IMG/VR virus record: IMGVR_UViG_3300029309_000401 | Coordinates: 1 to 21,413 of that record | DNA length: 21,413 nt | Direction: 5' to 3' (one strand) | Source: a virus | Part shown: in pieces, positions 1-7,016 of the stretch | How positions within the stretch are numbered: the first letter of the stretch is position 1 | How the letters are laid out: every line of letters starts with the position of its first letter | Notes under the pieces: model-generated | Told to the model about the DNA's origin: nothing | Seen by the model: the letters and a program-made list of their open reading frames with translations, nothing else | Databases searched by the model: none | Position numbers and translations under genes: made by a program

Positions 1-101
1 CGTACACGACACTTGTGAAGAACAGAAAAACCAAGATCAAGAACAACATCAATAGTATCGCCATCAACAACCCTAGTAACTGTGCAATTATATTCATACA
101 T
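1..101 (-). CDS. staphylococcal nuclease (thermonuclease)-like protein, N-terminal part, truncated by window edge
   Basis: An open frame starts at ATG 101-99 and runs off the left edge after 33 codons. Residues 10-18 read RVVDGDTID, followed by VVLDLGF and then a CRVR segment at the edge. This is the start of the SNase fold (OB-fold nuclease): V-V-D-G-D-T, with the Asp expected to bind Ca2+, and an R-V-R strand before the catalytic region. Known members cleave DNA or RNA in a Ca2+-dependent way; the rest of the active site lies outside the window, so activity cannot be judged. No signal peptide is visible, so it would act in the cytoplasm or be packaged. The ATG overlaps the stop of the preceding basic-protein gene as TAATG, so the two are probably translationally coupled. 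Only about 33 residues support the call, but the motif is distinctive. Confidence 0.75.
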   Translation of the reverse strand, partial: MYEYNCTVTRVVDGDTIDVVLDLGFSVLHKCRV

Positions 102-343
102 TATCTTTTTTTGCCTTTATGCAAACCATGTTTTGCGTGTTGTTTACCTGCTCTAGTTGCTGCTCTTTTTTTTCTATTAGCTGCTGCTAATTTTCTTCTA
201 CCTTTTGGCGTAGATTTTAATCTATCTATTTGTGCTTTTGGAGCATATACTTCACCTGTTTCAGATGATTTTTTACCACTAGCGGTAGTCCATTTTTGAC
301 CTGTCCATTTTTTTAAACTTCTTTGTGATTTTTTTAATGGCAT
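101..343 (-). CDS. small lysine/arginine-rich conserved phage protein (80 aa)
   Basis: Very basic protein starting MPLKKSQRSLKKWTGQKW and ending HAKHGLHKGKKR. The SLKKWTGQKWTTASGK, GEVYAPK and RAGKQHAKH segments resemble small marine-phage proteins of the DUF5872 type; that match is from memory. An upstream in-frame ATG at 355 would add four residues, but ATG 343 has a GGAG Shine-Dalgarno about 7 bases upstream and is preferred. It begins just after the stop of the methyltransferase gene, and its own stop overlaps the nuclease-like start. Function is unknown; the charge suggests nucleic-acid binding (inference). Confidence 0.8.
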   Translation of the reverse strand: MPLKKSQRSLKKWTGQKWTTASGKKSSETGEVYAPKAQIDRLKSTPKGRRKLAAANRKKRAATRAGKQHAKHGLHKGKKR

Positions 344-344
344 T

Positions 345-950
345 TTATTCTCCAAATATAACTATATATGCATCTGTTTTTTTAGGTTTATCAATATGTA
401 ATCTTTGATAATTAAAACAAATATCGTGTATACCATTAGAAATTTTATCTAATAATTCCCAAAAAGATTCTCTTCCAGGATCAACCATAATTAGTTGCTT
501 ATCATTATCATCTAAATATTTAATTAAATTAATCCATAAATCTGTATGTATATTCCAAAAACAAACATCTACTGCTATATATGTATCAAAATTTAAAGGC
601 AAAGGTTTAGAAAAAATATCTTGCAAAATAAATTTAGGTTTTACATTCATTAAGCTAGACATTAAATCAAAGTATGGTTTAACATTTTCGTCAGCATCCA
701 TACCTACTGCATATGCACCTTTACTTTGTAAGTAATGTGTTAATGCACCCCAACCACAACCTAAATCTAAAATTTTATTATTAATAATGTCTATTTCATC
801 TAGTGACTCTATAATAACCATAGAAGAATCCCAGATTTTATTTCCGTGTAAGTTATGAACTTTTGTTTTACGTTTAAGTTTTTTTATCTCAGGATGAGAT
901 GATGTGGGTATTTCTACATTTTTAACCCACAAACTATTTGTAGCCACCAC
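345..950 (-). CDS. class I SAM-dependent methyltransferase, METTL/Nnt1-like
   Basis: A 201-residue protein with a clear SAM-binding motif I (KILDLGCGWGALTHYL, about residues 59-74), an acidic end of strand 2 (GMDAD, about 83-87), motif-II-like FILQDIF and a DVCFW segment. The KIWDSSMVIIESL stretch just before motif I and the later DPGRESFWELL resemble the protein-lysine methyltransferase group of METTL/Nnt1 enzymes (Methyltransf_16-like), which suggests a protein substrate; small-molecule or nucleic-acid substrates are not excluded. Start: GTG at 950 with AAGAAGG just upstream, overlapping the previous gene by 17 bases; there is no ATG before residue 44. It sits in the accessory block after the tail fibres and three oxygenases, consistent with a modification role (inference). 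Confidence 0.8.
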   Translation of the reverse strand: MVATNSLWVKNVEIPTSSHPEIKKLKRKTKVHNLHGNKIWDSSMVIIESLDEIDIINNKILDLGCGWGALTHYLQSKGAYAVGMDADENVKPYFDLMSSLMNVKPKFILQDIFSKPLPLNFDTYIAVDVCFWNIHTDLWINLIKYLDDNDKQLIMVDPGRESFWELLDKISNGIHDICFNYQRLHIDKPKKTDAYIVIFGE

Positions 951-1215
951 CAGCCTTCTTATATGCTTTTGCTAACATTTGTGCTTTTCTTGCAGACCAT
1001 TGCCCAGGTCTGCCGCCTTTACTGCCTGCTTTAATGCGATTAAATATTCTTTTACGCATACCAGGTTTTGTATAGTTTCCTGCTTTATTAACTGTTGATT
1101 TGCGACCTTTTTTTAACTTTAATGCTTCTAAAGTTTTAGCTTGACCAGCGTGTGCTTTACTTGCTTTTTTAAGTTTGCTTGCAACTGTTCTTATTGTTTT
1201 TTGTGCTCTACTCAT
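934..1215 (-). CDS. small basic conserved phage protein with PGQWSARKAQ motif (93 aa)
   Basis: Lys/Arg-rich protein beginning MSRAQKTIRTVASKLKKASK and ending in GGRPGQWSARKAQML, AKAYKKAGGGYK. The PGQWSARKAQ...YK..GGGYK ending recurs in small proteins of uncultured marine phages (from memory); its function is not known. The frame is open to an ATG at 1272, but ATG 1215 is chosen because it forms an ATGA overlap with the stop of the XhlA-like gene and has AGGTCAG upstream. Its charge suggests binding to DNA or RNA. It is one of several very basic small proteins scattered through the window. Confidence 0.8.
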   Translation of the reverse strand: MSRAQKTIRTVASKLKKASKAHAGQAKTLEALKLKKGRKSTVNKAGNYTKPGMRKRIFNRIKAGSKGGRPGQWSARKAQMLAKAYKKAGGGYK

Positions 1216-1400
1216 AGTGTCTGACCTATAATTCCTATCATTGAACTTATTAATAAAACATAAAGACCCCAAATCATATTTTCTAATCTAGCAAATCTTG
1301 CTTGACCTTGATCTAGTCTTTTCTCTATGTTTTCATAACGAATAGCACACTCTTTTTCATGGGCTGCTATTTTTGCAAATGACTCTCTAGTAGTAGCCAT
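1212..1400 (-). CDS. XhlA/holin-associated-like small membrane protein (62 aa)
   Basis: Residues 1-40 are charged and predicted helical (AAHEKECAIRYENIEKRLDQ), and residues 42-58 (MIWGLYVLLISSMIGII) form a single hydrophobic membrane segment near the C terminus. A short amphipathic or coiled-coil helix followed by one membrane span is the plan of haemolysin XhlA-type proteins, which assist phage holins in host lysis. The ATG lies one base after the stop of the 45-residue gene, with an AAGAAAAAG purine stretch as a weak ribosome site. The family assignment rests on topology and general resemblance, not a catalytic motif; it may instead be another small phage membrane protein. No endolysin is seen in the window. 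Confidence 0.6.
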   Translation of the reverse strand: MATTRESFAKIAAHEKECAIRYENIEKRLDQGQARFARLENMIWGLYVLLISSMIGIIGQTL

Positions 1401-1401
1401 G

Positions 1402-1539
1402 TTACTTTTTCTTTTTTCTTAAAGTATAGGCTTCATTTTTTTTAGTTTTAGGATTATCTTTAATATACTGACCTTTACTATTTCTAGCTCTAACTCTTTC
1501 ATAGCCACTCATAAACCAGTCTTTAACTTTTTTCCACAT
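1402..1539 (-). CDS. small conserved phage protein with GQYIKDNPKT...NEAY motif (45 aa)
   Basis: Short open frame that fills the space between the XhlA-like and oxygenase genes. It starts MWKKVKDWFMSGYERVRARN and continues SKGQYIKDNPKTKKNEAY before a lysine tail. The start has a strong AGGAG 5 bases upstream, and the stop is one base before the next ATG, fitting the operon spacing. Small proteins with an R-x-x-KGxYxxDxPxTxxNEAx pattern are common in marine phages (from memory), with no known function. Length, ribosome site and placement make it a probable real gene. Confidence 0.7.
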   Translation of the reverse strand: MWKKVKDWFMSGYERVRARNSKGQYIKDNPKTKKNEAYTLRKKKK

Positions 1540-1556
1540 ATTTTTCTCCTAATTAA

Positions 1557-2063
1557 TCATATATTAATATTTTTTATAACTGTTGCCAATGCTAAAACAA
1601 TTCTATCTTTAGGTGTTATTCCATCTTCAGGATGATGAAACAAGCCTGAATGCCAAAGATACCATTTATTTATTTCGGGTTTTATTTTAAAGTCTGTAAA
1701 ATCTGTACCTAGTTTTGTTGGTGTTATATACATTACAGCAGAAAGCTGCAAACCTTTTTCTTTTTTAAACATATGATTGTGAACAACACTTTGTAATTGC
1801 GAGTTTTTAGATGCGTAGTAACTCCATACATTCTTTTTAATAAATTTAAACTTATCTGTACCTAAGTAAGTTTTAAAAAGATTATTGATAGAATCATCAA
1901 TAACTGGAAAAGCTCTATCTATTTTTAAATCACTTTGTATTTTTGGGTGATTGCAATTTTCTTCTTTACAACACTTAGTTTTTTTAGTGTATTTAATTAA
2001 GTCTTGTTGAAATTTTTTATTGTTTTTTTTGGATATGTAAGGACAGTCAAAGACTTCAACCAT
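1557..2063 (-). CDS. 2-oxoglutarate/Fe(II) oxygenase-like protein (2OG-FeII_Oxy_5-like), third of three
   Basis: A 168-residue protein with a probable double-stranded beta-helix core: HNH (about residues 95-97) followed by a strand LSAVMYITP, then WHSGLFHHPEDG (137-148) and KDRIVLALA (152-160). This resembles the putative 2OG-Fe(II) oxygenase family with H-x-H, a distal His and an Arg that would hold 2-oxoglutarate (here H97, H143 and R154, all tentative). Compared with its two upstream neighbours it lacks the H-x-D motif, so catalysis is less certain. A CCKEENCNHP stretch (31-40) could bind a metal. ATG 2063 was chosen over a TTG at 2090; it overlaps the previous stop by 8 bases and has no strong Shine-Dalgarno. 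Substrate unknown. Confidence 0.65.
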   Translation of the reverse strand: MVEVFDCPYISKKNNKKFQQDLIKYTKKTKCCKEENCNHPKIQSDLKIDRAFPVIDDSINNLFKTYLGTDKFKFIKKNVWSYYASKNSQLQSVVHNHMFKKEKGLQLSAVMYITPTKLGTDFTDFKIKPEINKWYLWHSGLFHHPEDGITPKDRIVLALATVIKNINI

Positions 2064-2679
2064 TTGTTTTGTACCAACTAGGCAATCCAATCATAGGTCT
2101 ACTGTCAAATTTATTAATTTTTGCATCTTTGCCACTAGCATCGTTGTAGTGTAAAAACACTTGTCCACAATCTTTACCTGTAAATGGATCACGCCAATGT
2201 TCAAGATCGCAACCTCTATACATTAACATATCTCCTGCTTCTAATTTTATTTCAATACCTTTTTTATTTTTTTTGCCTGATGGTTCTAAAAAAATTGACC
2301 ATTCATCTCCGCCTAAGTGCATAGTAGTAGATATTTCACAAGAGTATCTATCTGTATGTCTTTTTAACTCATCACCTTTTTTATAGATTCTTGCATATGA
2401 ATAAGTTTCAGTCAGTTTAATTTCTGATTTTTCTTCCATAACAGGTTTAACTTTTTGTAATAAAGTTTCCATTACTATATCTGCGTAATGTGAATAAGTT
2501 TCAGGTATCTGTACATCATTCCATACTCCAAAATATGTTGTATATGGAGATAAAAATCTATCATCAAATAAATGTCTTGCAACTGCTCTTTTATTTAAAA
2601 AGTATTGATAACAAAAATCTGCTAACTCTTTTGATATAGCACCTTTGATTACTTGGTATTTATTTTTTTTAAAGCTCAT
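2056..2679 (-). CDS. 2-oxoglutarate/Fe(II)-dependent oxygenase, prolyl 4-hydroxylase-like, second of three
   Basis: A 207-residue protein with the Fe(II) facial triad: RHTDRY gives H108 and D110, and CDLEHW gives H161. Strands flank these as in P4H-like folds (ETYSYARIYKKGDELKRH; LEAGDMLMY). The position that usually carries the Arg/Lys binding the 2-oxoglutarate carboxylate appears to be Gln or another residue (CGQVFLHY, about 171-178), so co-substrate binding may differ. Known relatives hydroxylate prolines in proteins or small molecules; the substrate here is unknown. The start forms an ATGA overlap with the upstream oxygenase gene, so both are likely made together. Confidence 0.85.
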   Translation of the reverse strand: MSFKKNKYQVIKGAISKELADFCYQYFLNKRAVARHLFDDRFLSPYTTYFGVWNDVQIPETYSHYADIVMETLLQKVKPVMEEKSEIKLTETYSYARIYKKGDELKRHTDRYSCEISTTMHLGGDEWSIFLEPSGKKNKKGIEIKLEAGDMLMYRGCDLEHWRDPFTGKDCGQVFLHYNDASGKDAKINKFDSRPMIGLPSWYKTNG

Positions 2680-3302
2680 CTAAATGGGTATCCTAAATTC
2701 CAACACACTAAAGAGTGTCGTATTCCTTTAGTTACTGGTTTAACTCTATGCCAAACAAAAGAAGGAAAAACAATTACGCTACCTTTTTTTCTAATTTCTT
2801 CACATATTCTTGGTTGTGATCCTTCATCTGTATTTCTAAAATCAAACTCTAAATCACCGCCTTCATATTTATCAGGATCAGTTAAAGATATAGTCATACT
2901 AAGTTTTCTTAACTTTCCATTTGTGTTTGGTGAATTTTCATGTTTATATGGTTCTACATATGAATCGCAATGCCAATCATAATACTGACCTTTTTTATAT
3001 TCAGTAAATTGACATTCTTCCGACCAATCCCAATCAAAATTCCAACCTGCATTGTAATTAGCTTGGTGTATATATGGGTGAATTTCATTATAAATCCATC
3101 TATCCGACATCCAAACAACATCAGATTTTCGTTTCTTTTGAATATTTTTAAGTTCTAATTTAGATAGTTTTTCTTTTGGAGTGCCCTCATGTCCAGTAAG
3201 AGCCATTTGTTTGTCTTGTTCTTTGCCATAACGAACAATCTCATCACATATTCTTTCAGGTATTGCTGATTGAAAGTACCAGTAGTACCATTTTAAATTC
3301 AT
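2676..3302 (-). CDS. 2-oxoglutarate/Fe(II)-dependent dioxygenase, PKHD/P4Hc type, first of three
   Basis: The best preserved of the three oxygenases (208 residues). The ligand set is complete: WHCDSY supplies H111 and D113, VIVFPSFVWHRVKPV supplies H185, and KGIRHSLVCW supplies R195 ten residues later for 2-oxoglutarate. The YEGGDLEF strand and the GSVIVFPS strand are typical of PKHD-type hydroxylases (PiuC/P4Hc family). Such enzymes couple decarboxylation of 2-oxoglutarate to hydroxylation; the target cannot be read from sequence. It lies directly after two glycine-rich adhesin-like genes and overlaps the next oxygenase by ATGA. Confidence 0.92.
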   Translation of the reverse strand: MNLKWYYWYFQSAIPERICDEIVRYGKEQDKQMALTGHEGTPKEKLSKLELKNIQKKRKSDVVWMSDRWIYNEIHPYIHQANYNAGWNFDWDWSEECQFTEYKKGQYYDWHCDSYVEPYKHENSPNTNGKLRKLSMTISLTDPDKYEGGDLEFDFRNTDEGSQPRICEEIRKKGSVIVFPSFVWHRVKPVTKGIRHSLVCWNLGYPFR

Positions 3303-3320
3303 AGGTAAATTATACTTTAT

Positions 3321-4259
3321 TTATACCCAATTATCTGATTTAACTTGTGTATAAACTTTTCTTAAATCCCAAATGCTTGATGCTGTTTTAAAAGCTGGTT
3401 CTTTAATAATGACGACTCCAGAACCACCTGCTCCAGAAGCTCCAGTTCCTGCTTGGTTAGTTCCGCCACCACCGCCACTACCTTTATTGGTTGCTCCAGC
3501 AGTTCCATTTGTTCCTGCTGGTGTATATAAACCACCATTTCCGCCACCACCAGGACCGCCTTGTGGTTGTGGTATGCCTTGAGCAGCACCACCACCGCCA
3601 CCTGCATAAGTTACATTTGATCCTGAATAAGTAGAGGGTGCACCATTACCGCCTGTTCCAACTCCTGATACTCCAGGATTTGTAGGTCCACCAGTGCCAC
3701 CAATGACTCCTGCACCTCCTGCTCCGCCTCCGCCACCAGAAACATTTGATCCAGTTGACATTCTATTACCACCAGGATTTCCTTGTGATGGTGAGGTGGG
3801 AGGTGTATTACCATTACTCACTGTAGATGAGTCATTGTATTCAGGTGCTACTTGATTGTGTAATGCAACTCCACCACCTGAACCACCAGTTCCACCTGTT
3901 GTTCCACCTGGATTACCTCCGCCTCCACCTCCACCTGTGGAAGTTACGCTACCAACTACAGAGTTACCACCATTTGAACCAACAGCACCAGTATTGGCTG
4001 CACCTGAGCCACCTGCTCCTACTGTTACTGGTGTTGGTGAACCTGGGGATGGTATATCTTCAACTTCTCTAAAACCACCTGCACCGCCTCCGCCTCCGAC
4101 ACCTACAGAAACAGACTCAACGCCACCGCCTCCGCCTCCAGCTATTACTAGAGCATCAAAAGTAGCTGTAGCAGGGTTAAATGTTCCGCTTGAATTAAAT
4201 GTTGTTGTTAATGCAGCAGTAGTTGTAACTGTTTGTGCTGATCCGATTAATTTTGGCAT
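3321..4259 (-). CDS. glycine-rich tail fibre/adhesin-like protein, paralogue 2
   Basis: A 312-residue protein. Residues 1-38 (with TTFNSSGTFNP and DALVIAGGGGGG) form a short head; a long glycine-rich body with GGGGGG, GNPGG and GGPGGGG blocks extends to about residue 275; the end is GGSGVVIIKEP followed by SIWDLRKVYTQVKSDNWV. This plan (glycine-rich body forming packed polyglycine-type helices) is seen in phage tip adhesins such as T-even gp38-like proteins and in many marine tail fibres. The C-terminal W-x-L/M-x(2)-x-Y-x(2)-VK-x-x-NW motif is shared with the neighbouring gene. It starts one base after the stop of its paralogue. Role as receptor binding is inferred. Confidence 0.8.
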   Translation of the reverse strand: MPKLIGSAQTVTTTAALTTTFNSSGTFNPATATFDALVIAGGGGGGVESVSVGVGGGGGAGGFREVEDIPSPGSPTPVTVGAGGSGAANTGAVGSNGGNSVVGSVTSTGGGGGGGNPGGTTGGTGGSGGGVALHNQVAPEYNDSSTVSNGNTPPTSPSQGNPGGNRMSTGSNVSGGGGGAGGAGVIGGTGGPTNPGVSGVGTGGNGAPSTYSGSNVTYAGGGGGAAQGIPQPQGGPGGGGNGGLYTPAGTNGTAGATNKGSGGGGGTNQAGTGASGAGGSGVVIIKEPAFKTASSIWDLRKVYTQVKSDNWV

Positions 4260-4260
4260 A

Positions 4261-5250
4261 TCAACTTACCCAATTTCCACTTTTAACAGCATCGTATAGG
4301 GCTTCCATATTCCAAACACCGCCTGTATTTGAAGTAAAAGTAACTTCTGGTTCTTTTATTATAACTACACCTGAGCCACCTGCTCCTCCATCTCTTGGAT
4401 TATAAGGTGTTCCTCCGCCACCACCTGCTCCACCGCCACCACCAGTATTGGCTGTACCAGCATTTCCTATTCCTTGAGAGTTTGTTGCTCCTGCTCCTCC
4501 ACCCCCAGTTCCGCCCGAACCTGCTGTGCCTGAAAATCTTCCTGTTCCACCGCCACCACCTGCTCTTGTTACAGGTGAGCCAGTAATAGAGGATGCTACG
4601 CCATTTCCACCAGGATAACCTCTTTGTGGGGGTACAGGTGGTCCAGGATTGCTTGTGCCTGCTGCTGCTGCACCTCCGCCTCCGCCACCACCATTGTTAC
4701 TACCACCAATATAGTAAGCAGTACCTCCAGGATAGCCTTGACCAGATGTTCCTGTTCCAGAGCCACTACTTGAATAAGATACTCCTCCTCCTGATCCTCC
4801 GTTCATGGAGCCAGATGTCGGTTCTTCTGGAGGAAAAGCTCCACCACCTCCGCCAATTGATGTAATAGAGTTAAAACTAGAATCAGAACCTTTAACTCCT
4901 CCTGTTTTTCCGCTACTTGGACTTGGTGTATCTCCACCTGCTCCGCCACCACCTACTACAACTGGATAACCAGTAGCTCCTGAAACTGGACTTAAACTTT
5001 CTGCTGAAGCTCCTCCGCCTGAAGATTCGCCAGGAACTGATGAACGATAGCCACCTGCTCCGCCACCACCTGATCCATTTAAATCTCCGCTTCCACCGCC
5101 TCCGCCAGCAACTATTACATACTGTACTTCTGTGGTTCTAGCTGCTGTGGTTAAAGTACCGCTTGAGTTAAATGTAGTTATAACAGCAGATTGAGTTCCT
5201 GCTTCAGGTTCGTAGTCTATGCCAATATATCCGCCATTCGTACTAGCCAT
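4261..5250 (-). CDS. glycine-rich tail fibre/adhesin-like protein, paralogue 1
   Basis: A 329-residue protein of the same architecture as the next gene: ITTFNSSGTL and VQYVIVAGGGGGSG at the start, many GGGGGG and GYPGG blocks in the body, and GGSGVVIIKEP followed by GGVWNMEALYDAVKSGNWVS at the end. The shared first and last segments with a divergent middle indicate duplication followed by divergence, as expected for host-recognition proteins. GAGG sits upstream of the ATG as a ribosome site. The body carries many Gly-Pro/Pro-Gly steps (GYPGG occurs twice), relevant to the hydroxylase-like enzymes encoded downstream. Placed at the end of the tail-fibre block. Confidence 0.8.
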   Translation of the reverse strand: MASTNGGYIGIDYEPEAGTQSAVITTFNSSGTLTTAARTTEVQYVIVAGGGGGSGDLNGSGGGGAGGYRSSVPGESSGGGASAESLSPVSGATGYPVVVGGGGAGGDTPSPSSGKTGGVKGSDSSFNSITSIGGGGGAFPPEEPTSGSMNGGSGGGVSYSSSGSGTGTSGQGYPGGTAYYIGGSNNGGGGGGGAAAAGTSNPGPPVPPQRGYPGGNGVASSITGSPVTRAGGGGGTGRFSGTAGSGGTGGGGAGATNSQGIGNAGTANTGGGGGAGGGGGTPYNPRDGGAGGSGVVIIKEPEVTFTSNTGGVWNMEALYDAVKSGNWVS

Positions 5251-5252
5251 AG

Positions 5253-5690
5253 TTAGACCTCATTCCATTCCTTATTAGTAGCATCCCAATCATAATTTTT
5301 TGAATCTACTTTACCTGTCCATTTTTGATTATCTTCATCCCAAAATATTAGAACAAAATCAGAATCTATTTCTATAACATTTGGATAAGTTACAGGTGGT
5401 TGCCAGTCATCATTAGAATCCAAAGACCAAGATGTATATGGTTGTGGCAAAATAAATTTATCTTTACTTGCATCATAGTTCATGCCTATGCCTGCGTATT
5501 GTTTTCTAAAATTATGATTATAAGAGGTTTGTTTCCAAGCTGTACCGCCTGTTGAGTGTGGAACGATAGTTGCTACAAATGTTTCTGCATCTGCGTGTTG
5601 ATCGCCACCATTGGCATTTACATCATCATTAGATATTACTACTACTCGTAATACTTCGTTGCTTGAATTAAGTTCTGCAAAGTGAGCCAT
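5253..5690 (-). CDS. conserved phage tail-region protein with repeated W-rich C terminus (145 aa)
   Basis: Begins MAHFAELNSSNEVLRVVVIS, has a central SYNHNFRKQYAGIGMNYD and then KFILPQPYTSWSLDSNDDWQ and FWDEDNQKWTGKV. Proteins with this set of segments are common in tail-fibre regions of marine and cyanobacterial phages (family recognition from memory), but no enzymatic motif is visible. Its start has a perfect AAGGAGG about 10 bases upstream. Position between two fibre-type genes suggests a virion or fibre-associated protein (inference). Confidence 0.75.
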   Translation of the reverse strand: MAHFAELNSSNEVLRVVVISNDDVNANGGDQHADAETFVATIVPHSTGGTAWKQTSYNHNFRKQYAGIGMNYDASKDKFILPQPYTSWSLDSNDDWQPPVTYPNVIEIDSDFVLIFWDEDNQKWTGKVDSKNYDWDATNKEWNEV

Positions 5691-5704
5691 TGTTAAATAC
5701 CTCC

Positions 5705-6070
5705 TTAAGCGTCATCTAGTTCTTCGTAACTAATGGTGTAAGTTAAGTCTGAGTTAGCACTTGCACCACCTTCTAAGATGTCTCCTTCTTCAAGATAAAT
5801 ACTTGAGTTTTTATCTATTAAGACAAGAGTTGCATCTGCTGGAACAGCAATGGTTGATGCAAACAAGACAACTGAGCCACCACTTTTAATGATGCCCATT
5901 GTTACAGTAGCGGAGTTTGTACCATCGATATTCGCAATAATAATGCTATTTACTTTTAATAACTTGTTACTAGCACAAGTTAATAAATCAGTTGTCGTAG
6001 TAGTTGTTAAAGCTCCATTTATACTATTACCATATATCGAAGTTACTGCTACTAGATTTGGATTTGCCAT
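5705..6070 (-). CDS. small conserved phage structural-type protein (121 aa)
   Basis: Starts MANPNLVAVTSIYGNSINGA and is rich in Thr, Ala, Ser and Ile with alternating hydrophobic strands (LLKVNSIIIANID, ATVTMGIIKSGG, TLVLIDKNSSIYLEEGD). Such beta-rich small proteins occur beside tail fibres in marine phages; no function is known. The start has AGGAGAATATT directly upstream. Likely a beta-sandwich virion component (inference). Confidence 0.7.
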   Translation of the reverse strand: MANPNLVAVTSIYGNSINGALTTTTTTDLLTCASNKLLKVNSIIIANIDGTNSATVTMGIIKSGGSVVLFASTIAVPADATLVLIDKNSSIYLEEGDILEGGASANSDLTYTISYEELDDA

Positions 6071-6085
6071 AATATTCTCCTAATT

Positions 6086-7015
6086 TTAACCAAAGACTAA
6101 AGCCATAGCAATAGCTTTACCTGTTGTTGCTTTTGTATCAAGCTGAGTTTGTATGTTGGAAGTTACTCCATCAGTGTAATTTAATTCTGCTGCTGTTGCA
6201 GTAATAGTAGTGCTTGCAATAGATAAAGCATCTGTTTCTAATGTACCATCTATATCTACATCACCTGAAATATCTAAATCAGTACCAATAAGTGTTTGAG
6301 TAAGTGTTATTTGACCATTAGCTGCTATTGTCATTGCATCTGCATCAGATGCAGAGCCAATTTGTCCTGCGTCAGCTATTGTAATGCCACCACTATGAAT
6401 ATCTCTACCAGTAAAAGTAGCTACACCATCAACTTGCAAAGTTGAAGCCATATCTACAGCACCATCAATATCTACAACATCTAAATTAGCTGTTCCATTA
6501 ACATCAATAGCACCTTCTAAATCTATATCACCATTAACAATAAGATCATCTGTTAATGTAAGATCATCTTGTACTTTTAAATCTACAACATTAAGACTAG
6601 CAAAAGCGTCAACAACTGCTGCTCCACTACCTGCTCCATCTAAATAAACTGCTTTAACATCTCCTGGTGGAATTGTTATATTTGCACCAGAACCTTGAGA
6701 AATAATTATATTTTGTGAACCACTTGTTCCATTTTCTATAAATTGCATACGTTTCATAGTATTTGGACCAATCGTAATAGTACAAGCTGAATCTAATGTA
6801 CCTGTATATTTAAGATACATAGCTCTACCAGCATCTGCTGAACCATCTGCTACAGTAGTAGTATGAGTATCAGCATTAGTTGTTATTGCTTCTGTACCGA
6901 AACCTAAAGCCTCTCCGATGAGTTCTAAATTAGTATTTGTGGATGTACCCCAAGTACCTGATTCATCACCAGTTGCTATTTCTTTTAATCTGAGATTATT
7001 TACATAAGTTGCCAT
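6086..7015 (-). CDS. phage tail fibre protein with beta-repeat shaft (309 aa)
   Basis: N terminus MATYVNNLRLKEIATGDESG, with GTWGTSTNTNLELIGEALG, is the usual start of marine tail-fibre proteins. From about residue 145 a string of short repeats (LKVQDDLTLTDDLIVNGDID, then VNGTANLDVVDID and others) forms a repetitive beta shaft, ending in ATAAELNYTDGVTSNIQTQL, a motif seen in many phage fibres. Probably trimeric and part of the fibre attached to the tail tip. Starts one base after the previous stop, with AAGGAAG upstream. Confidence 0.85.
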   Translation of the reverse strand: MATYVNNLRLKEIATGDESGTWGTSTNTNLELIGEALGFGTEAITTNADTHTTTVADGSADAGRAMYLKYTGTLDSACTITIGPNTMKRMQFIENGTSGSQNIIISQGSGANITIPPGDVKAVYLDGAGSGAAVVDAFASLNVVDLKVQDDLTLTDDLIVNGDIDLEGAIDVNGTANLDVVDIDGAVDMASTLQVDGVATFTGRDIHSGGITIADAGQIGSASDADAMTIAANGQITLTQTLIGTDLDISGDVDIDGTLETDALSIASTTITATAAELNYTDGVTSNIQTQLDTKATTGKAIAMALVFG

Positions 7016-7016
7016 G

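Noticed and set aside
15-299. Plus-strand hydrophobic frame at the left end
   Set aside because: Antisense to the basic protein and to the SNase-like start, which both fit the operon.
3362-3814. Minus-strand frames of about 67-81 residues inside the glycine-rich gene
   Set aside because: Alternate-frame readings of the repeat-rich gene; no ribosome sites and no family.
3856-4299. Long proline-rich reading frame on the plus strand opposite the glycine-rich gene
   Set aside because: It is the complement of GGN glycine codons; Pro-rich antisense frames are expected there, and nothing around it suggests a gene.
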